Shown: one piece after another, positions 1 through 8,820 of the stretch
Position numbering within the stretch: position 1 is the stretch's first letter
Layout: each line of letters starts with the position of its first letter
Source: JALYXV01 sp963791545
GTDB taxonomy: Bacteria > Actinomycetota > Acidimicrobiia > Acidimicrobiales > Palsa-688
Assembly: GCA_963791545.1 (NCBI GenBank)
Contig: CAWBSR010000015.1
Location: forward strand, 682,001 to 746,000
DNA length: 64,000 nucleotides
Direction: 5' to 3'
Notes under the pieces: generated by a model
What the model saw: the letters and a program-made list of their open reading frames with translations, nothing else
Told to the model about the DNA's origin: nothing
The model's database searches: none
Made by a program: the position numbers and the translations under genes

Positions 1-121
1 GCGACGACTTGGTGGAAACATCCCGGCGGGCCTGCCCGACCTCGGACTGAATGAGCTGGGCAGCTTCGGTCGCGGCCCGGGTGGCGACCGCCACGAGTTC
101 CTCAGAGAGCGATGACAACAC
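1..121 (-). CDS. inositol monophosphatase family protein, N-terminal fragment
   Basis: Only the first ~40 codons lie in the window; the gene runs off the left edge. Read on the minus strand it encodes a helical N-terminus (EELVAVATRAATEAAQLI) followed by VSTKSS. This matches the start of inositol monophosphatase/SuhB/CysQ-family phosphatases, where an amphipathic helix precedes a ...V-TKSS-TD-VTEAD segment. The family hydrolyses phosphate from inositol phosphate, histidinol phosphate or PAP. The start could be GTG at 121 or TTG at 118. It is divergent from the threonine aldolase gene with 40 bp between them. The substrate cannot be told from this fragment. Confidence 0.55.
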   Translation of the reverse strand, partial: MLSSLSEELVAVATRAATEAAQLIQSEVGQARRDVSTKSS

Positions 122-161
122 CGGGTAGTTCTACCGCGCCCCGGGGGTAGCCTCGCACGTC

Positions 162-1205
162 GTGACGGCGTTGCTTCCGGTGGTCGACCTGCGTTCCGAC
201 ACCGTGACCCAGCCGACGGCGGCGATGCGCCGGGCTATGGCCGAGGCGATCGTCGGCGACGACGTGTACCGCGAGGACCCGACGGTCAACGCCCTCGAGG
301 CGGCCTTCGCGGCCCGGGTGGGGAAGGAAGCGGCCCTGTACGTGCCTTCGGGAACCATGGGTAACCAGCTGGCCCTGCGGGTCCTGACCCGCCCCGGCGA
401 CGTGGTTGTGGCAGGCGCCCGCCAGCACGTGGTGCTCTACGAGAACGGGGCCGCGGCCCGCAATGCCCAGGTGCAGCTGCACACCGTGAGTGACACCGAC
501 GGGACCCTTGACCCGGCGGCGGTCGAGGACGCCATCGGCGCCGGGGCCCACCACCAGCCGACCGTCGGCCTGGTGTGCATCGAGAACACCCACATGGCGG
601 CGGGGGGTACGCTCTGGCCCGGGGACCGGCTGGCCCGGCTGGGCGAGGTATGCCGGGCGGCGGGGGTGCCGATCCACCTCGACGGCGCCCGCCTGTGGCA
701 CGCCGAGGTGGCGACCGGCATCGCCATGGCGGAGTGGGCGAGCGTGGCGACAACGGTCATGTGCTGCCTCTCCAAGGGCCTCTGCGCGCCGGTGGGTTCG
801 CTGCTGGCCGGTCCCGCCGAGGTGATGGCGGCTGCCCGGGTCGAGCGGAGCCGCCTCGGCGGAGGGATGCGCCAGGCCGGGATCATCGCCGCCGCGGGGC
901 TGGTGGCCCTGCACGAAATGGTCGCCCGGTTGGCGCAGGACCACCTGCGGGCCCGCCGGTTGGCCGAGGCGGTGGCCCGCGGCTGGCCCGACGCCGGCGT
1001 CGACCCGGCCGCGGTGGCATCCAACATCGTGGTGTTCCCCCATCCCCAGCCGGCCTGCCTGCTGGCCCATCTCGACACGGCAGGCGTAAAGGCGGGAACC
1101 ATCGCGCCCGGAGTGGTACGGATGGTCACCCATCACGGTGTCGACGACGAGGCTGTCGAGCGGGCGGGCCAGGCCCTGGCCGCCGCCGCGGTGACGCACC
1201 GATAG
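162..1205 (+). CDS. ltaE: low-specificity L-threonine aldolase
   Basis: A PLP-dependent fold-type I enzyme that cleaves L-threonine or allo-threonine to glycine and acetaldehyde in the cytosol. The 347-residue product has the family N-terminus (DLRSDTVTQPTAAMRRAM), the GDDVYREDPTVNALE segment and the SGTMGNQLAL stretch that contacts the cofactor phosphate. The lysine of CLSKGLCAPVGSLLAG is the expected Schiff-base residue. Length is normal for the family. The start is GTG. A PIG-L-type deacetylase gene follows 9 bp after the stop, so the two are probably co-transcribed. Confidence 0.93.
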   Translation: MTALLPVVDLRSDTVTQPTAAMRRAMAEAIVGDDVYREDPTVNALEAAFAARVGKEAALYVPSGTMGNQLALRVLTRPGDVVVAGARQHVVLYENGAAARNAQVQLHTVSDTDGTLDPAAVEDAIGAGAHHQPTVGLVCIENTHMAAGGTLWPGDRLARLGEVCRAAGVPIHLDGARLWHAEVATGIAMAEWASVATTVMCCLSKGLCAPVGSLLAGPAEVMAAARVERSRLGGGMRQAGIIAAAGLVALHEMVARLAQDHLRARRLAEAVARGWPDAGVDPAAVASNIVVFPHPQPACLLAHLDTAGVKAGTIAPGVVRMVTHHGVDDEAVERAGQALAAAAVTHR

Positions 1206-1214
1206 ATTCCTGGC

Positions 1215-1925
1215 ATGCCCGAGCTCGTGGAGGTGGCTCCGGCGTCGGCCCTCGCGGTTTATGCCCATCCCGATGACCCCGACGTGTCCTGCGGCGGGAC
1301 CCTCGCCCGCTGGGCGGCGGCCGGGAGCGAGATCATGGTGTGCGTCTGTGCCCAAGGCGACAAGGGGTCGCTGGACCCCAACATCGACCGGGTGGCGCTC
1401 GCCTCCCTGCGGCGCGACGAGGTAAAGGCGGCGGGCACGGTGCTCGGCGTGACCAGCCACCACTTCCTGGGCTACGGCGACGGCGACTTGGAGGATGACG
1501 CCGAGCTGCGAGGGCGCCTGGTGGCGTTGATCCGCCAGCTGAGGCCGGAAGCGGTGGTGTGCCCGGATCCGACCGCGGTCTTTTTCGGGCAGCAGTACGC
1601 CAATCACCGGGACCACCGGGTGGTGGGTTGGGCCACCCTGGACGCGGTCGCCCCGGCGGCCGCCAATCCGCACTACTTCCCCCATGCCGGCCCGGCCCAT
1701 CAGGCCGCGGTCCTCTACCTGTCGGGGACGATCGAGCCCGATGTCTGGGTGGACATCACCGACGTCGTCGAGCGCAAGGCCCAGGCGGTGGCCTGCCACG
1801 CCAGCCAGGTAGGCGAGCCGGGGGAGTGGTTGCGGACCGTCGTCCGCCAGCGGGCCGAGGCCGGCGGCCGGAGGGCCGGTGTGCAGTACGCGGAAGGCTT
1901 TCGCCGGCTCCTGCTGCGCCGGTAG
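1215..1925 (+). CDS. PIG-L (LmbE-like) family N-acetylglucosaminide deacetylase
   Basis: A zinc-dependent deacetylase of the PIG-L/LmbE family, which includes MshB (mycothiol synthesis), Mca and BshB. The 236-residue product has the diagnostic metal-binding motif YAHPDDPDVSCGG near the N-terminus, followed by GDKGS and the RRDEVKAAGTVLGV helix typical of the family. The NHRDHRVVG histidines near the middle complete the active site. Because mshD occurs near 62 kb the cell probably makes mycothiol, so an MshB- or Mca-like role is possible but not shown. It sits 9 bp behind ltaE and converges with a small membrane gene. Confidence 0.85.
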   Translation: MPELVEVAPASALAVYAHPDDPDVSCGGTLARWAAAGSEIMVCVCAQGDKGSLDPNIDRVALASLRRDEVKAAGTVLGVTSHHFLGYGDGDLEDDAELRGRLVALIRQLRPEAVVCPDPTAVFFGQQYANHRDHRVVGWATLDAVAPAAANPHYFPHAGPAHQAAVLYLSGTIEPDVWVDITDVVERKAQAVACHASQVGEPGEWLRTVVRQRAEAGGRRAGVQYAEGFRRLLLRR

Positions 1926-1929
1926 GCGG

Positions 1930-2364
1930 CTACTGCGGTGCCGCGCCGTCCCCGGGCCGCTGGTCGTCGCCCTGGCCCGCCGCGGGCGGAGCCCGGGGAG
2001 CGGTGGCGGCCGCCGCCGCGATCACCTCATCCAGCTCCCGCTTCTCCCTGATCGACCGCCACTCGCCCATGGCCCGCAGGACCAGCACCGAGATCACCGC
2101 TACCCCGACTGCCGCCATCACGGCGCCGGCTACGCCGCCCACCCCCTCGGGCGTGGCACAGTTCTTCACCACTGCGGCGGCGGTCGTCCGAGGTCCCTTG
2201 CAGGCGACTTTGACGGCGCTGTAACCGATCAGGCCGCCGCACACCCCGGCCACCAGGATGGCGCCGAAGGCAAGAATCCGGGCCTGAACCGAGGGAAGGG
2301 CGGAAATCGGCTTCGGGGTCGTTGATCCCCGCTGGTGATTCGCCGATGCCATGCCGGGCGTCAT
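1930..2364 (-). CDS. small membrane protein of unknown function
   Basis: A 144-residue protein with two hydrophobic helices: the first around residues 26-45 (ILAFGAILVAGVCGGLIGYS), the second around 70-92 (GVAGAVMAAVGVAVISVLVL). A charged stretch (EWRSIREKRELDEVIAAAAA) and a Pro/Ala-rich tail follow. Two cysteines lie between the membrane segments. No family was recognised. The ATG at 2364 is used; a second ATG at 2352 is possible. It is divergent from the mannosyltransferase gene with 15 bp between starts and converges with the PIG-L gene, 4 bp between stops. Confidence 0.6.
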   Translation of the reverse strand: MTPGMASANHQRGSTTPKPISALPSVQARILAFGAILVAGVCGGLIGYSAVKVACKGPRTTAAAVVKNCATPEGVGGVAGAVMAAVGVAVISVLVLRAMGEWRSIREKRELDEVIAAAAATAPRAPPAAGQGDDQRPGDGAAPQ

Positions 2365-2379
2365 CGTAGGCTCCCCCCG

Positions 2380-3111
2380 ATGCGTACCCTGATCGTGTTG
2401 CCGACCTACCAGGAGGCAGCCAACATGGCCGCTGTCCTGCGGCGGGTCCGGGCCGCGGCGCCGGCGGTGGAAATCCTGGTCGTCGACGACGGCAGCCCCG
2501 ATGGCACGGCCGAGATCGCCGACGCGGTGGCCGCGGAACTGGGGCATATCGACGTGTTGCGACGCCCCGCCAAGGCGGGGCTCGGAAGCGCCTATCGGGA
2601 CGGTTTCCACTGGGGATTCGAACGCGGCTGCGAGGTGATCGTGGAAATGGACGCCGACCTGTCGCACGATCCCGCCGACCTGGCCCGATTGATCGCCGCG
2701 GTCGACGACGGCGCCGACCTGGCCATCGGCGCCCGCTACATCCCCGGCGGCTCCATACCGGCGTGGTCCTGGCATCGCCGCCTCCTCTCCCGGCAGGGGA
2801 ATCGCTACGCCGCCTGGGCTCTGCGCCTGCCGGTCAGCGATGCCACCTCGGGCTTTCGGGCCTACCGGGCGTCCACCCTGGCCAAGATCGACCTGGCCGC
2901 GGTGCGCGCCGACGGCTACGGGTTCCAGGTCGAGATGGCGTACCAGATTTCGGGGCTGGGCGGAACGATCGTGGAGCTGCCGATCCAGTTCTCCGAGCGG
3001 GCCCATGGGCGATCCAAGATGTCCGGTCGGATCGTGGTGGAGGCGTTGTGTTTGGTGACCTGGTGGGGTCTGCGGGATCGCCTGGCCCGCCGCCGGGGTC
3101 AGCAGCGCTAG
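2380..3111 (+). CDS. polyprenol monophosphomannose synthase-type glycosyltransferase
   Basis: A family 2 glycosyltransferase closely resembling dolichol/polyprenol phosphate mannosyltransferases (DPM1, and the catalytic domain of mycobacterial Ppm1). It transfers mannose from GDP-mannose to a polyprenyl phosphate at the membrane. The 243-residue product shows LIVLPTYQEAAN, the nucleotide-binding VVDDGSPDGT, the metal-binding MDADLSHDP, SGFRAY, and the C-terminal GRSKMSGRIV. There is no membrane domain, as in the soluble DPM1 class. The ATG at 2380 is chosen because the conserved region begins only three residues later. Confidence 0.88.
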   Translation: MRTLIVLPTYQEAANMAAVLRRVRAAAPAVEILVVDDGSPDGTAEIADAVAAELGHIDVLRRPAKAGLGSAYRDGFHWGFERGCEVIVEMDADLSHDPADLARLIAAVDDGADLAIGARYIPGGSIPAWSWHRRLLSRQGNRYAAWALRLPVSDATSGFRAYRASTLAKIDLAAVRADGYGFQVEMAYQISGLGGTIVELPIQFSERAHGRSKMSGRIVVEALCLVTWWGLRDRLARRRGQQR

Positions 3112-3137
3112 CGGAGCGCGGTTCTCGTCGCGGGCCG

Positions 3138-4472
3138 GTGTCAGACTGTTCGTCGGTGGCCACCATCCTCCATGTGGACATGGACGCCTTCTTCGCGGCG
3201 GTCGAAGTCCGACTCGATCCCGCGCTGGTGGGCCTGCCCGTCGTCGTCGGGGGGTCGGGTCGTCGGGGGGTCGTGGCCGCGGCCAGCTACGAGGCCCGGG
3301 CCTACGGCATCCACTCGGCCATGCCCGCCGCCCAGGCCCGGCGCCTGTGCCCCCAGGCGGTCTTCGTGTCCGGTCGCTACGACCGCTACCGCGAGGTGAG
3401 CCTGGAGCTCCATGAGATCTTCCAGGCTTTCACCCCCCTGGTCGAAGGGATCGCGCTGGACGAGGCCTTCCTCGACGTGACGGGGGCGGGCGGGCTGTTC
3501 GGTGACGGCCCGACCATCGCCCATCTGATCCGCCAGCAGGTCCAGGCTCAGCTGGGTCTCACCGCCTCGGTCGGGGTGGCGGCCACCAAGTTCGTGGCCA
3601 AGCTGGCGTCGCAGGAGGCCAAACCTCGAGCCACCCGGGCCGGTGTCGCGCCGGGGGCGGGGGTGGTGGCGGTCGCGGCGGGGGAGGAGTTGGCGTTCCT
3701 GCACCCGAAACCGGTCGCGGCGATGTGGGGGGTGGGTCCGGTGACTGCGTCGCGGCTGCTCGGACTCGGGGTGACGACGATCGGTCAGCTGGCCGCCATC
3801 CCTGTCGAGACCTTGGACCGGACCCTGGGGACCGCCAACGGCCGTCATCTCCACGAGCTGGCCTGGGGCCGAGACCCGCGCCGGGTCGAACCCAATCGGG
3901 CGGTGCAGTCGATCGGCCACGAGGAGACCTACCCCTGGGACCGCCACGACCGGGCCGAGCTCAACCGGGAGGTCGTGCGCATGGCCGACGCCGTGGGCCG
4001 CCACCTCCGGGCCGGCGGGGTCACCGGGCGCACCGTGACCCTGAAGGTCCGCTTCGGGGACTTCAGGACCATCACCCGGTCCAAGACCTTGAGCGTCGGG
4101 ATCGACACCGGCCCTGCCATCGCCCACGCGGCTCGAGCGCTCCTCGACCTGGTGGAGGTCGGCCCCGGGGTGCGGCTATTGGGCGTGTCGGTCGCCAACC
4201 TGGCCCAGGGCGCGCCGCAGCAGCTCGCGCTGGCGCTCGATGGCCGCGCCGAGCCGGCGTCGCCGGCTCTGGCTCCCACCACGTCAGAATCGGCCGACGT
4301 GTCATGGCACGACGCCACCCGGGCCCTCGACCGGGTCCGGGCCCGCTTCGGTCCCGGGGCGGTCGGGCCGGCCGTCCTGCTGGACAAAGAAGGGCTGCGC
4401 GTGAAGGCCCCCGGCGATACTCAATGGGGTCCTTCGGAACCGCCGCTTGGGGGCCCGGAATCCGGTGTGTGA
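3138..4472 (+). CDS. dinB: DNA polymerase IV (Y-family translesion polymerase)
   Basis: Error-prone translesion polymerase that extends past damaged template bases. The ~444-residue protein shows the catalytic ILHVDMDAFFAAVE, SYEARAYGIHSAMP, the second metal-site motif LDEAFLDVTG, and GVAATKFVAKLASQEAKP. A C-terminal little-finger domain starts near the HEETYPWDRHDR segment. Start choice is between GTG 3138 and GTG 3156; the conserved part begins at ATILHVDMD, so either fits. It follows the mannosyltransferase gene by 26 bp. The C-terminal ~60 residues beyond the little finger are weakly conserved and contain no recognised clamp-binding motif. Confidence 0.93.
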   Translation: MSDCSSVATILHVDMDAFFAAVEVRLDPALVGLPVVVGGSGRRGVVAAASYEARAYGIHSAMPAAQARRLCPQAVFVSGRYDRYREVSLELHEIFQAFTPLVEGIALDEAFLDVTGAGGLFGDGPTIAHLIRQQVQAQLGLTASVGVAATKFVAKLASQEAKPRATRAGVAPGAGVVAVAAGEELAFLHPKPVAAMWGVGPVTASRLLGLGVTTIGQLAAIPVETLDRTLGTANGRHLHELAWGRDPRRVEPNRAVQSIGHEETYPWDRHDRAELNREVVRMADAVGRHLRAGGVTGRTVTLKVRFGDFRTITRSKTLSVGIDTGPAIAHAARALLDLVEVGPGVRLLGVSVANLAQGAPQQLALALDGRAEPASPALAPTTSESADVSWHDATRALDRVRARFGPGAVGPAVLLDKEGLRVKAPGDTQWGPSEPPLGGPESGV

Positions 4473-4583
4473 GGCCCAAATGCGGCCGTGACGCTCTGTT
4501 CCACCGCACCGGGTTGTTGTAGCGTGGAGGCAGCGCTAGGACCCAGGGGCGCGCAAGACAGACCAGTGCAGAGAGGCTGAGCG

Positions 4584-4961
4584 GTGCCGCTTTCCGAAGA
4601 CGAACAGCGGATCCTCCATGAGATCGAGCGACGCTTCTACGAGCACGATCCCGAGTACGCCAAATCCATCGAAAGTTCGACCCTCTACCGTTCGCTGGGG
4701 CGCAACTGCAAGTGGGGCGCCCTCGGATTCCTGGCCGGTCTCGTCATCCTGGTCGTCTCCTTCGCCTCCAGCGTCTGGCTGGGCGCCTTCGGATTCGTGG
4801 TCATGCTGCTGTGCGCCATCGTCATCACCCAGAACGTCCGCAAGATGGGCCGGGCCGGCTGGCAGCAGATGACCGAACAGATGCGGGCCCACAACATGGG
4901 CGACCTGCTGGGCGACACCAAGCGCAAGCTGCGCGAGCGCTTCAAGCGCAACGACAGCTGA
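4584..4961 (+). CDS. DUF3040 family membrane protein
   Basis: A 125-residue protein of a family common in actinobacteria and often encoded near cell-wall genes; its function is unknown. The start MPLSEDEQRILHEIER and the following DPEYAKS are typical of DUF3040. Two adjacent membrane helices follow (residues ~46-65 and ~68-85), then a charged tail with basic residues (DTKRKLRERFKRND) predicted to be cytoplasmic. The start is GTG. The 111-bp upstream gap contains TAGCGT (near 4522), which could be a -10 element. Confidence 0.88.
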   Translation: MPLSEDEQRILHEIERRFYEHDPEYAKSIESSTLYRSLGRNCKWGALGFLAGLVILVVSFASSVWLGAFGFVVMLLCAIVITQNVRKMGRAGWQQMTEQMRAHNMGDLLGDTKRKLRERFKRNDS

Positions 4962-5023
4962 CGGCTGCGCTCGCGCCGCTTGCGGCTCATGCGCGCCTGG
5001 ATCCGCGTTACCAGCGGGTGGAC

Positions 5024-7576
5024 TCAGTGTTGCTTGACCGAAAGCCGGGGGTCGACCGCCAACTTGAGGCGTTGCACCCCTGTCGCCGATGCCAGCAACG
5101 CCCGCCTGATCGCAGTCAGCTCGACCGTGGTTGACTCCGCCTCTTCCGGCGACATGGAACCGAGCCCGAACTCCGCCTTAGTGGCGGCGTCGGCCAGCTG
5201 CAACAGGGCGTGGACCGCGGCGGGCTCGGCCCCCAGCGGCTCGCGCAGCTCGATGGCGGCCCGGTGGGCCAGTTCCCGGTAGGTCTCCGACGACTGCCGC
5301 CGTACGCCCCACCATGCCAGCAGGTCGAGCAGCTCGCTCCACGACAGCAGTACCTCGGCACGCGTGACCACCTCGGGCGGCAGCGAGGCCGGTCGGTGCC
5401 GCCCCGGCAGGATCGGCAGCAGCCATCCGAGCAGGGCGATGGCTTTGAGACGGCGTGCCAATGTCCCCGCCGCCGACAACCCCTTGGCCGACCAGTCCCT
5501 GCGGAACCGGGCGAAGCGGTCCTCGGGCTGGTGGCCCCCCTCCGACTCGAGCTCTGCGGCCTGCTTGACCAGGCGGTCCCGGGTGGCGACCCCCTGAAGC
5601 CAGCGCAGGGCGAGATTGATCCCCAGCAATAGCGCCACCCCGCAGATGGCCACGCCCAGCCACAGCAGGTCCTGCACCCACCACGAACGGTGGCGGTGGC
5701 CCGAGGTCTTCGGGACCGCCTTGGGGGCGGTGGTCGCGGGGTCGCCCCGAGGGGTGGGGGCTGCCGAGGCGCCGGCCGGCACCGTCGTGGAGGCACCGGC
5801 ACCGGAGGGAGCCAGCGCGGAGGCCTGGGCGGGGGCCACGCCGGTGTAGTTCTGGGCGCCCGGGATGCCCCGGGACGGGGTGGGCTCGAAGGGGACCCAG
5901 CCGATCCCGGTGAAGTAGACCTCGGGCCAGGTGTGCCACTGCACGTCGGATACCTGGTAGACGCCCGGGGTGATCTGGTCGCCTGGAGTCCAGCCCACCG
6001 CCAGCCGGGTGGGGAGGCCGCTCAGCCGGGCCAGGACCGCGAACGAGGTGGCGAACTGCTGACAGAACCCTCGCTTGGCGTCGAACAGGAAGTGGTCCAA
6101 CTGGTCAGGACCGGAGTAGTCGTAGGCCAGGTCGTAGGTGAAGGTCCTCAGGTAGTTCTGGATTGCCAGCGCCTTGTCGTACTGCGTGGTCTTGGCGTCG
6201 GTCAACCGGTGGGCAGCCGCGTTGACGGCGGGGGAGAAGGCGGGAAGTTGGAGGAAGTGGGCCAGGGCGCTGGCGTTGGGGGCGGGCGCAGCTGTCAGGC
6301 GGGCCGCCTCGTCGGGCCCGGAACTGACGACCGAAGTGACGTGGTAGTTCACGCTCGTGAGGCTGTTGGTGTCGGAGATGAGGCTGCCGGACTGGACGTC
6401 GTAGGTGATGCCCTTGATCCCGGTGATCGCCACCGGGCGGTAGGCGGCGGGCAGCCACGGCTGGTCCAGGCTCTGGATGGCGAAGTCCTGTTCGACCTGC
6501 TGGCCCCCCACCGTCGGGGTCGAACCCCCGCTCAGGCGGCTCCCGGCCGAGTTGTAGGTGCTGAGGGCGTTCCAGTCGGTGCCGTTGAAGGTGTCCAGGG
6601 CGGTGAGCCGCCAGTACTCCGGTTGGCTGCTGGTCACGGTGAAGATCGGCAGCGGGTTCGGGTGTTCGAGGCGGGAATGCAGCCGCACCAGCGGGCTTTC
6701 GGTGCTGCGGGTCCCGCTTCCGTGGCCGTTCGCAGCCCGCCACGAGATGGCGCCTCTACTGGTGGCGCCCGGGAGGCGGAAGCCGAGGTTGAGGGCCACG
6801 ATGAGGGCGGCCAGGCCGATGACGGCGCCCGCCGTGAGCGCACTGCGCAGCGCCCCGTCGGTTCGGTTGGCGAACCACGCCGACGTCTCCTGGTCCACCG
6901 TCGCCTGGTGGATCACCACGAACGCGACCAGGGCGGCGACCTCGACAACTACCGCCGCAGTGCGCAACGTCCGGTTGCCGAAGGAGGCGCAGAAAATGAA
7001 GAGGGCGAAGGAGGGAACGGTTGCCTCGAGGGTGGCCCGCATCCGGAACGCCGCCCAGTCGGCCAGGATGGCAAGGATCCCGACGCCCCAGCCCGCGAAG
7101 AGGACGAACCCATGGGTGACCGGCGCCGGGGTGGTCACCCGGTGAAAGTCGGTGGTGGCCTGGTGCACGGCGTTGCTGGCGGCGTGGAACGTGCGCAGGA
7201 GGGGCAACCCGTAGGAGGTGGAATCGGGCAGGACGGTCCACGACACCAGCACGATCAGTGTCAGCAGGGAGACGAGGCCGGCCGCGAGCGGCGGCCACCC
7301 CTGGCGGCGGCAGAACCAGGCGACGGCATGGACCCCGATCGCCACCACGAGGACGGGGCCGGCGAAGCCACGGGAGATGAAGACCCGGCTGAGGCTGAAG
7401 ACACCGGCCAAGGTGAGCGTCGCCAAGGCAATGGTGGCGACGGCGTCATTGGCCGACGTGGCACTGGGGACCCGGAAACGGAATCGGGGGCCCGGTGGAG
7501 GAGGCCCGGTGGGCGCCGCGTCGTGGCCGCTCCCACTCCCACTGGGTGCACCCCGCCGGGTGAGCGTCGCCGTCAT
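5024..7576 (-). CDS. TgpA-like transglutaminase-domain membrane protein
   Basis: An 850-residue protein with the DUF3488 - transglutaminase core - DUF4129 layout seen in TgpA. The N-terminus carries several membrane helices (roughly residues 38-270). An extracytoplasmic transglutaminase-like domain follows, with Cys505 in GFCQQFATSF and His548 in WHTWPEVYF, then WVPFEPTPSRGIPG. A Pro/Ala/Thr linker leads to one more membrane helix (LLWLGVAICGVALLLG) and a cytoplasmic DUF4129 tail. It is the last gene of the moxR-DUF58-transglutaminase operon; its ATG overlaps the DUF58 stop (ATGA). Known homologues are essential inner-membrane proteins in Pseudomonas; the substrate is unclear. Confidence 0.9.
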   Translation of the reverse strand: MTATLTRRGAPSGSGSGHDAAPTGPPPPGPRFRFRVPSATSANDAVATIALATLTLAGVFSLSRVFISRGFAGPVLVVAIGVHAVAWFCRRQGWPPLAAGLVSLLTLIVLVSWTVLPDSTSYGLPLLRTFHAASNAVHQATTDFHRVTTPAPVTHGFVLFAGWGVGILAILADWAAFRMRATLEATVPSFALFIFCASFGNRTLRTAAVVVEVAALVAFVVIHQATVDQETSAWFANRTDGALRSALTAGAVIGLAALIVALNLGFRLPGATSRGAISWRAANGHGSGTRSTESPLVRLHSRLEHPNPLPIFTVTSSQPEYWRLTALDTFNGTDWNALSTYNSAGSRLSGGSTPTVGGQQVEQDFAIQSLDQPWLPAAYRPVAITGIKGITYDVQSGSLISDTNSLTSVNYHVTSVVSSGPDEAARLTAAPAPNASALAHFLQLPAFSPAVNAAAHRLTDAKTTQYDKALAIQNYLRTFTYDLAYDYSGPDQLDHFLFDAKRGFCQQFATSFAVLARLSGLPTRLAVGWTPGDQITPGVYQVSDVQWHTWPEVYFTGIGWVPFEPTPSRGIPGAQNYTGVAPAQASALAPSGAGASTTVPAGASAAPTPRGDPATTAPKAVPKTSGHRHRSWWVQDLLWLGVAICGVALLLGINLALRWLQGVATRDRLVKQAAELESEGGHQPEDRFARFRRDWSAKGLSAAGTLARRLKAIALLGWLLPILPGRHRPASLPPEVVTRAEVLLSWSELLDLLAWWGVRRQSSETYRELAHRAAIELREPLGAEPAAVHALLQLADAATKAEFGLGSMSPEEAESTTVELTAIRRALLASATGVQRLKLAVDPRLSVKQH

Positions 7577-8808
7577 GGCGTGGCCCCCGTGACCGCGCCC
7601 AGACTCCGGCGTCGCGAAGGCCGGCCCACGGTGGCGTTCCACGACAGGTCGAAGGGCCGGTCGGCGGTTACCCGGACCAGCTGCGCCCGTCCTCGTAGCG
7701 CCGGGGCGGGGCGCGGCGGGGCGTCGGGATCCCAGGCGGAACGGTCGATGATGACGATCGCCACCGACCCGAAGCGACCTGTCAGCCGGCGGAGGCTGGC
7801 CAGGTCCTCATCGGTCAGCGCGTCAGTGGTCACCACCGTCACCCCGCCCGTGGTGCCGCCCCGATCCAGTACCGACACCCCCGCCGCCATGGTGCCCTTT
7901 GGCCCCGCGTCGGCGGCGGCCAGGCGGCCGAGGATCGTGGTCAGCTGGGTATGGCCGCTACCGAAGCCGGTGTCGAGCCCATCGCTCGTCACCAGCCGGA
8001 TCTGCCGGCCCGCCAGGAAACTGGCGTGGATGACGCTGGCGACCGCGGACAGGGCCAGCTCCAGGGACGCCGGCGTGTGCTGGGGTGCTCGCAGGTCGGC
8101 CAGTACCGAGATCCGGCCCTGCCAGGGAAGCTCGTCCTGGCGGATCATCAGGTCATCGGAGCGGGCCGACGACGGCCAGTGCACCCGGCGCAGGTCGTCG
8201 CCGGTCTGGTAAGGGCGCAGCGCGTAGAAGTCCTCCCCGCCCGAAGCCAGCGACGGGTGACCGGTCGACCCGGTCGGGTCGGCCCCCCGGGACTGGGCCA
8301 GGGGATGGATGACGTCGATGCGGGGGTACACCACCAGGGTGGCCCCGGGGGCGGCCTCCCGGGACTGGGTCGCCAAGCCGAAGGGATCCGTCAAGCCGAT
8401 CGTCAGGGGTCCGAGGGGGAAAATGCCCCGCTCCGCGGTCGGGAGCCGGTAGGCGGCGCGGACCCTTTCGCCGGGCATGAGGGGCGCGATGTGAAAACGC
8501 GCCCAACGGCGACCATCGTCGAAGGGATCTCGGGCCGACAACACCGGCGAGCGGCGATCGTCGTTGTTGCGCACCGAGAGCTCCACCCGGCCATTGCCCC
8601 CGGCGTGGACCTGGGGCGGCCGGACCTCCCGGTTGGCTTGGATGTCCCATGGGGCGTAGCGGACGTAGATGACCGAGCCGATCAGGACACCCAGGCCCAC
8701 CACGGCCAGGGCGTACAGCTCCGGTATCCCGAGGAGCCGCCCGACCGCCACGAACGCCACTGCGGCGCCGAGTACCGCCCAGCCGCGGCGAGTGAGGGTG
8801 GAGACCAC
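7573..8808 (-). CDS. DUF58 domain protein (vWA-like), MoxR operon partner
   Basis: A 411-residue membrane-anchored protein. Two N-terminal hydrophobic helices (about residues 10-50) precede a beta-rich region (VYPRIDVIHPL). The DUF58 hallmark is YQTGDDLRRVHWPSSARSDD, followed by a partial von Willebrand A fold. Proteins of this family act with MoxR AAA+ ATPases, probably as chaperone-like assembly factors. The GTG start lies 12 bp after the moxR stop, and the stop overlaps the transglutaminase start, so the three genes form one operon. Confidence 0.9.
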   Translation of the reverse strand: MVSTLTRRGWAVLGAAVAFVAVGRLLGIPELYALAVVGLGVLIGSVIYVRYAPWDIQANREVRPPQVHAGGNGRVELSVRNNDDRRSPVLSARDPFDDGRRWARFHIAPLMPGERVRAAYRLPTAERGIFPLGPLTIGLTDPFGLATQSREAAPGATLVVYPRIDVIHPLAQSRGADPTGSTGHPSLASGGEDFYALRPYQTGDDLRRVHWPSSARSDDLMIRQDELPWQGRISVLADLRAPQHTPASLELALSAVASVIHASFLAGRQIRLVTSDGLDTGFGSGHTQLTTILGRLAAADAGPKGTMAAGVSVLDRGGTTGGVTVVTTDALTDEDLASLRRLTGRFGSVAIVIIDRSAWDPDAPPRPAPALRGRAQLVRVTADRPFDLSWNATVGRPSRRRSLGAVTGATP

Positions 8809-8820
8809 CGACGGGATGGG

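Noticed and set aside
102..1799. 565-codon open frame on the minus strand opposite ltaE and the PIG-L gene
   Set aside because: It is a long GC-rich shadow frame: His/Arg/Gly-rich with no domain similarity, while the plus strand encodes two clear families.
5690..8212. 840-codon plus-strand frame opposite the transglutaminase and DUF58 genes
   Set aside because: Composition is Gly/Arg-rich nonsense and it is fully covered by two conserved minus-strand genes with overlapping start and stop.
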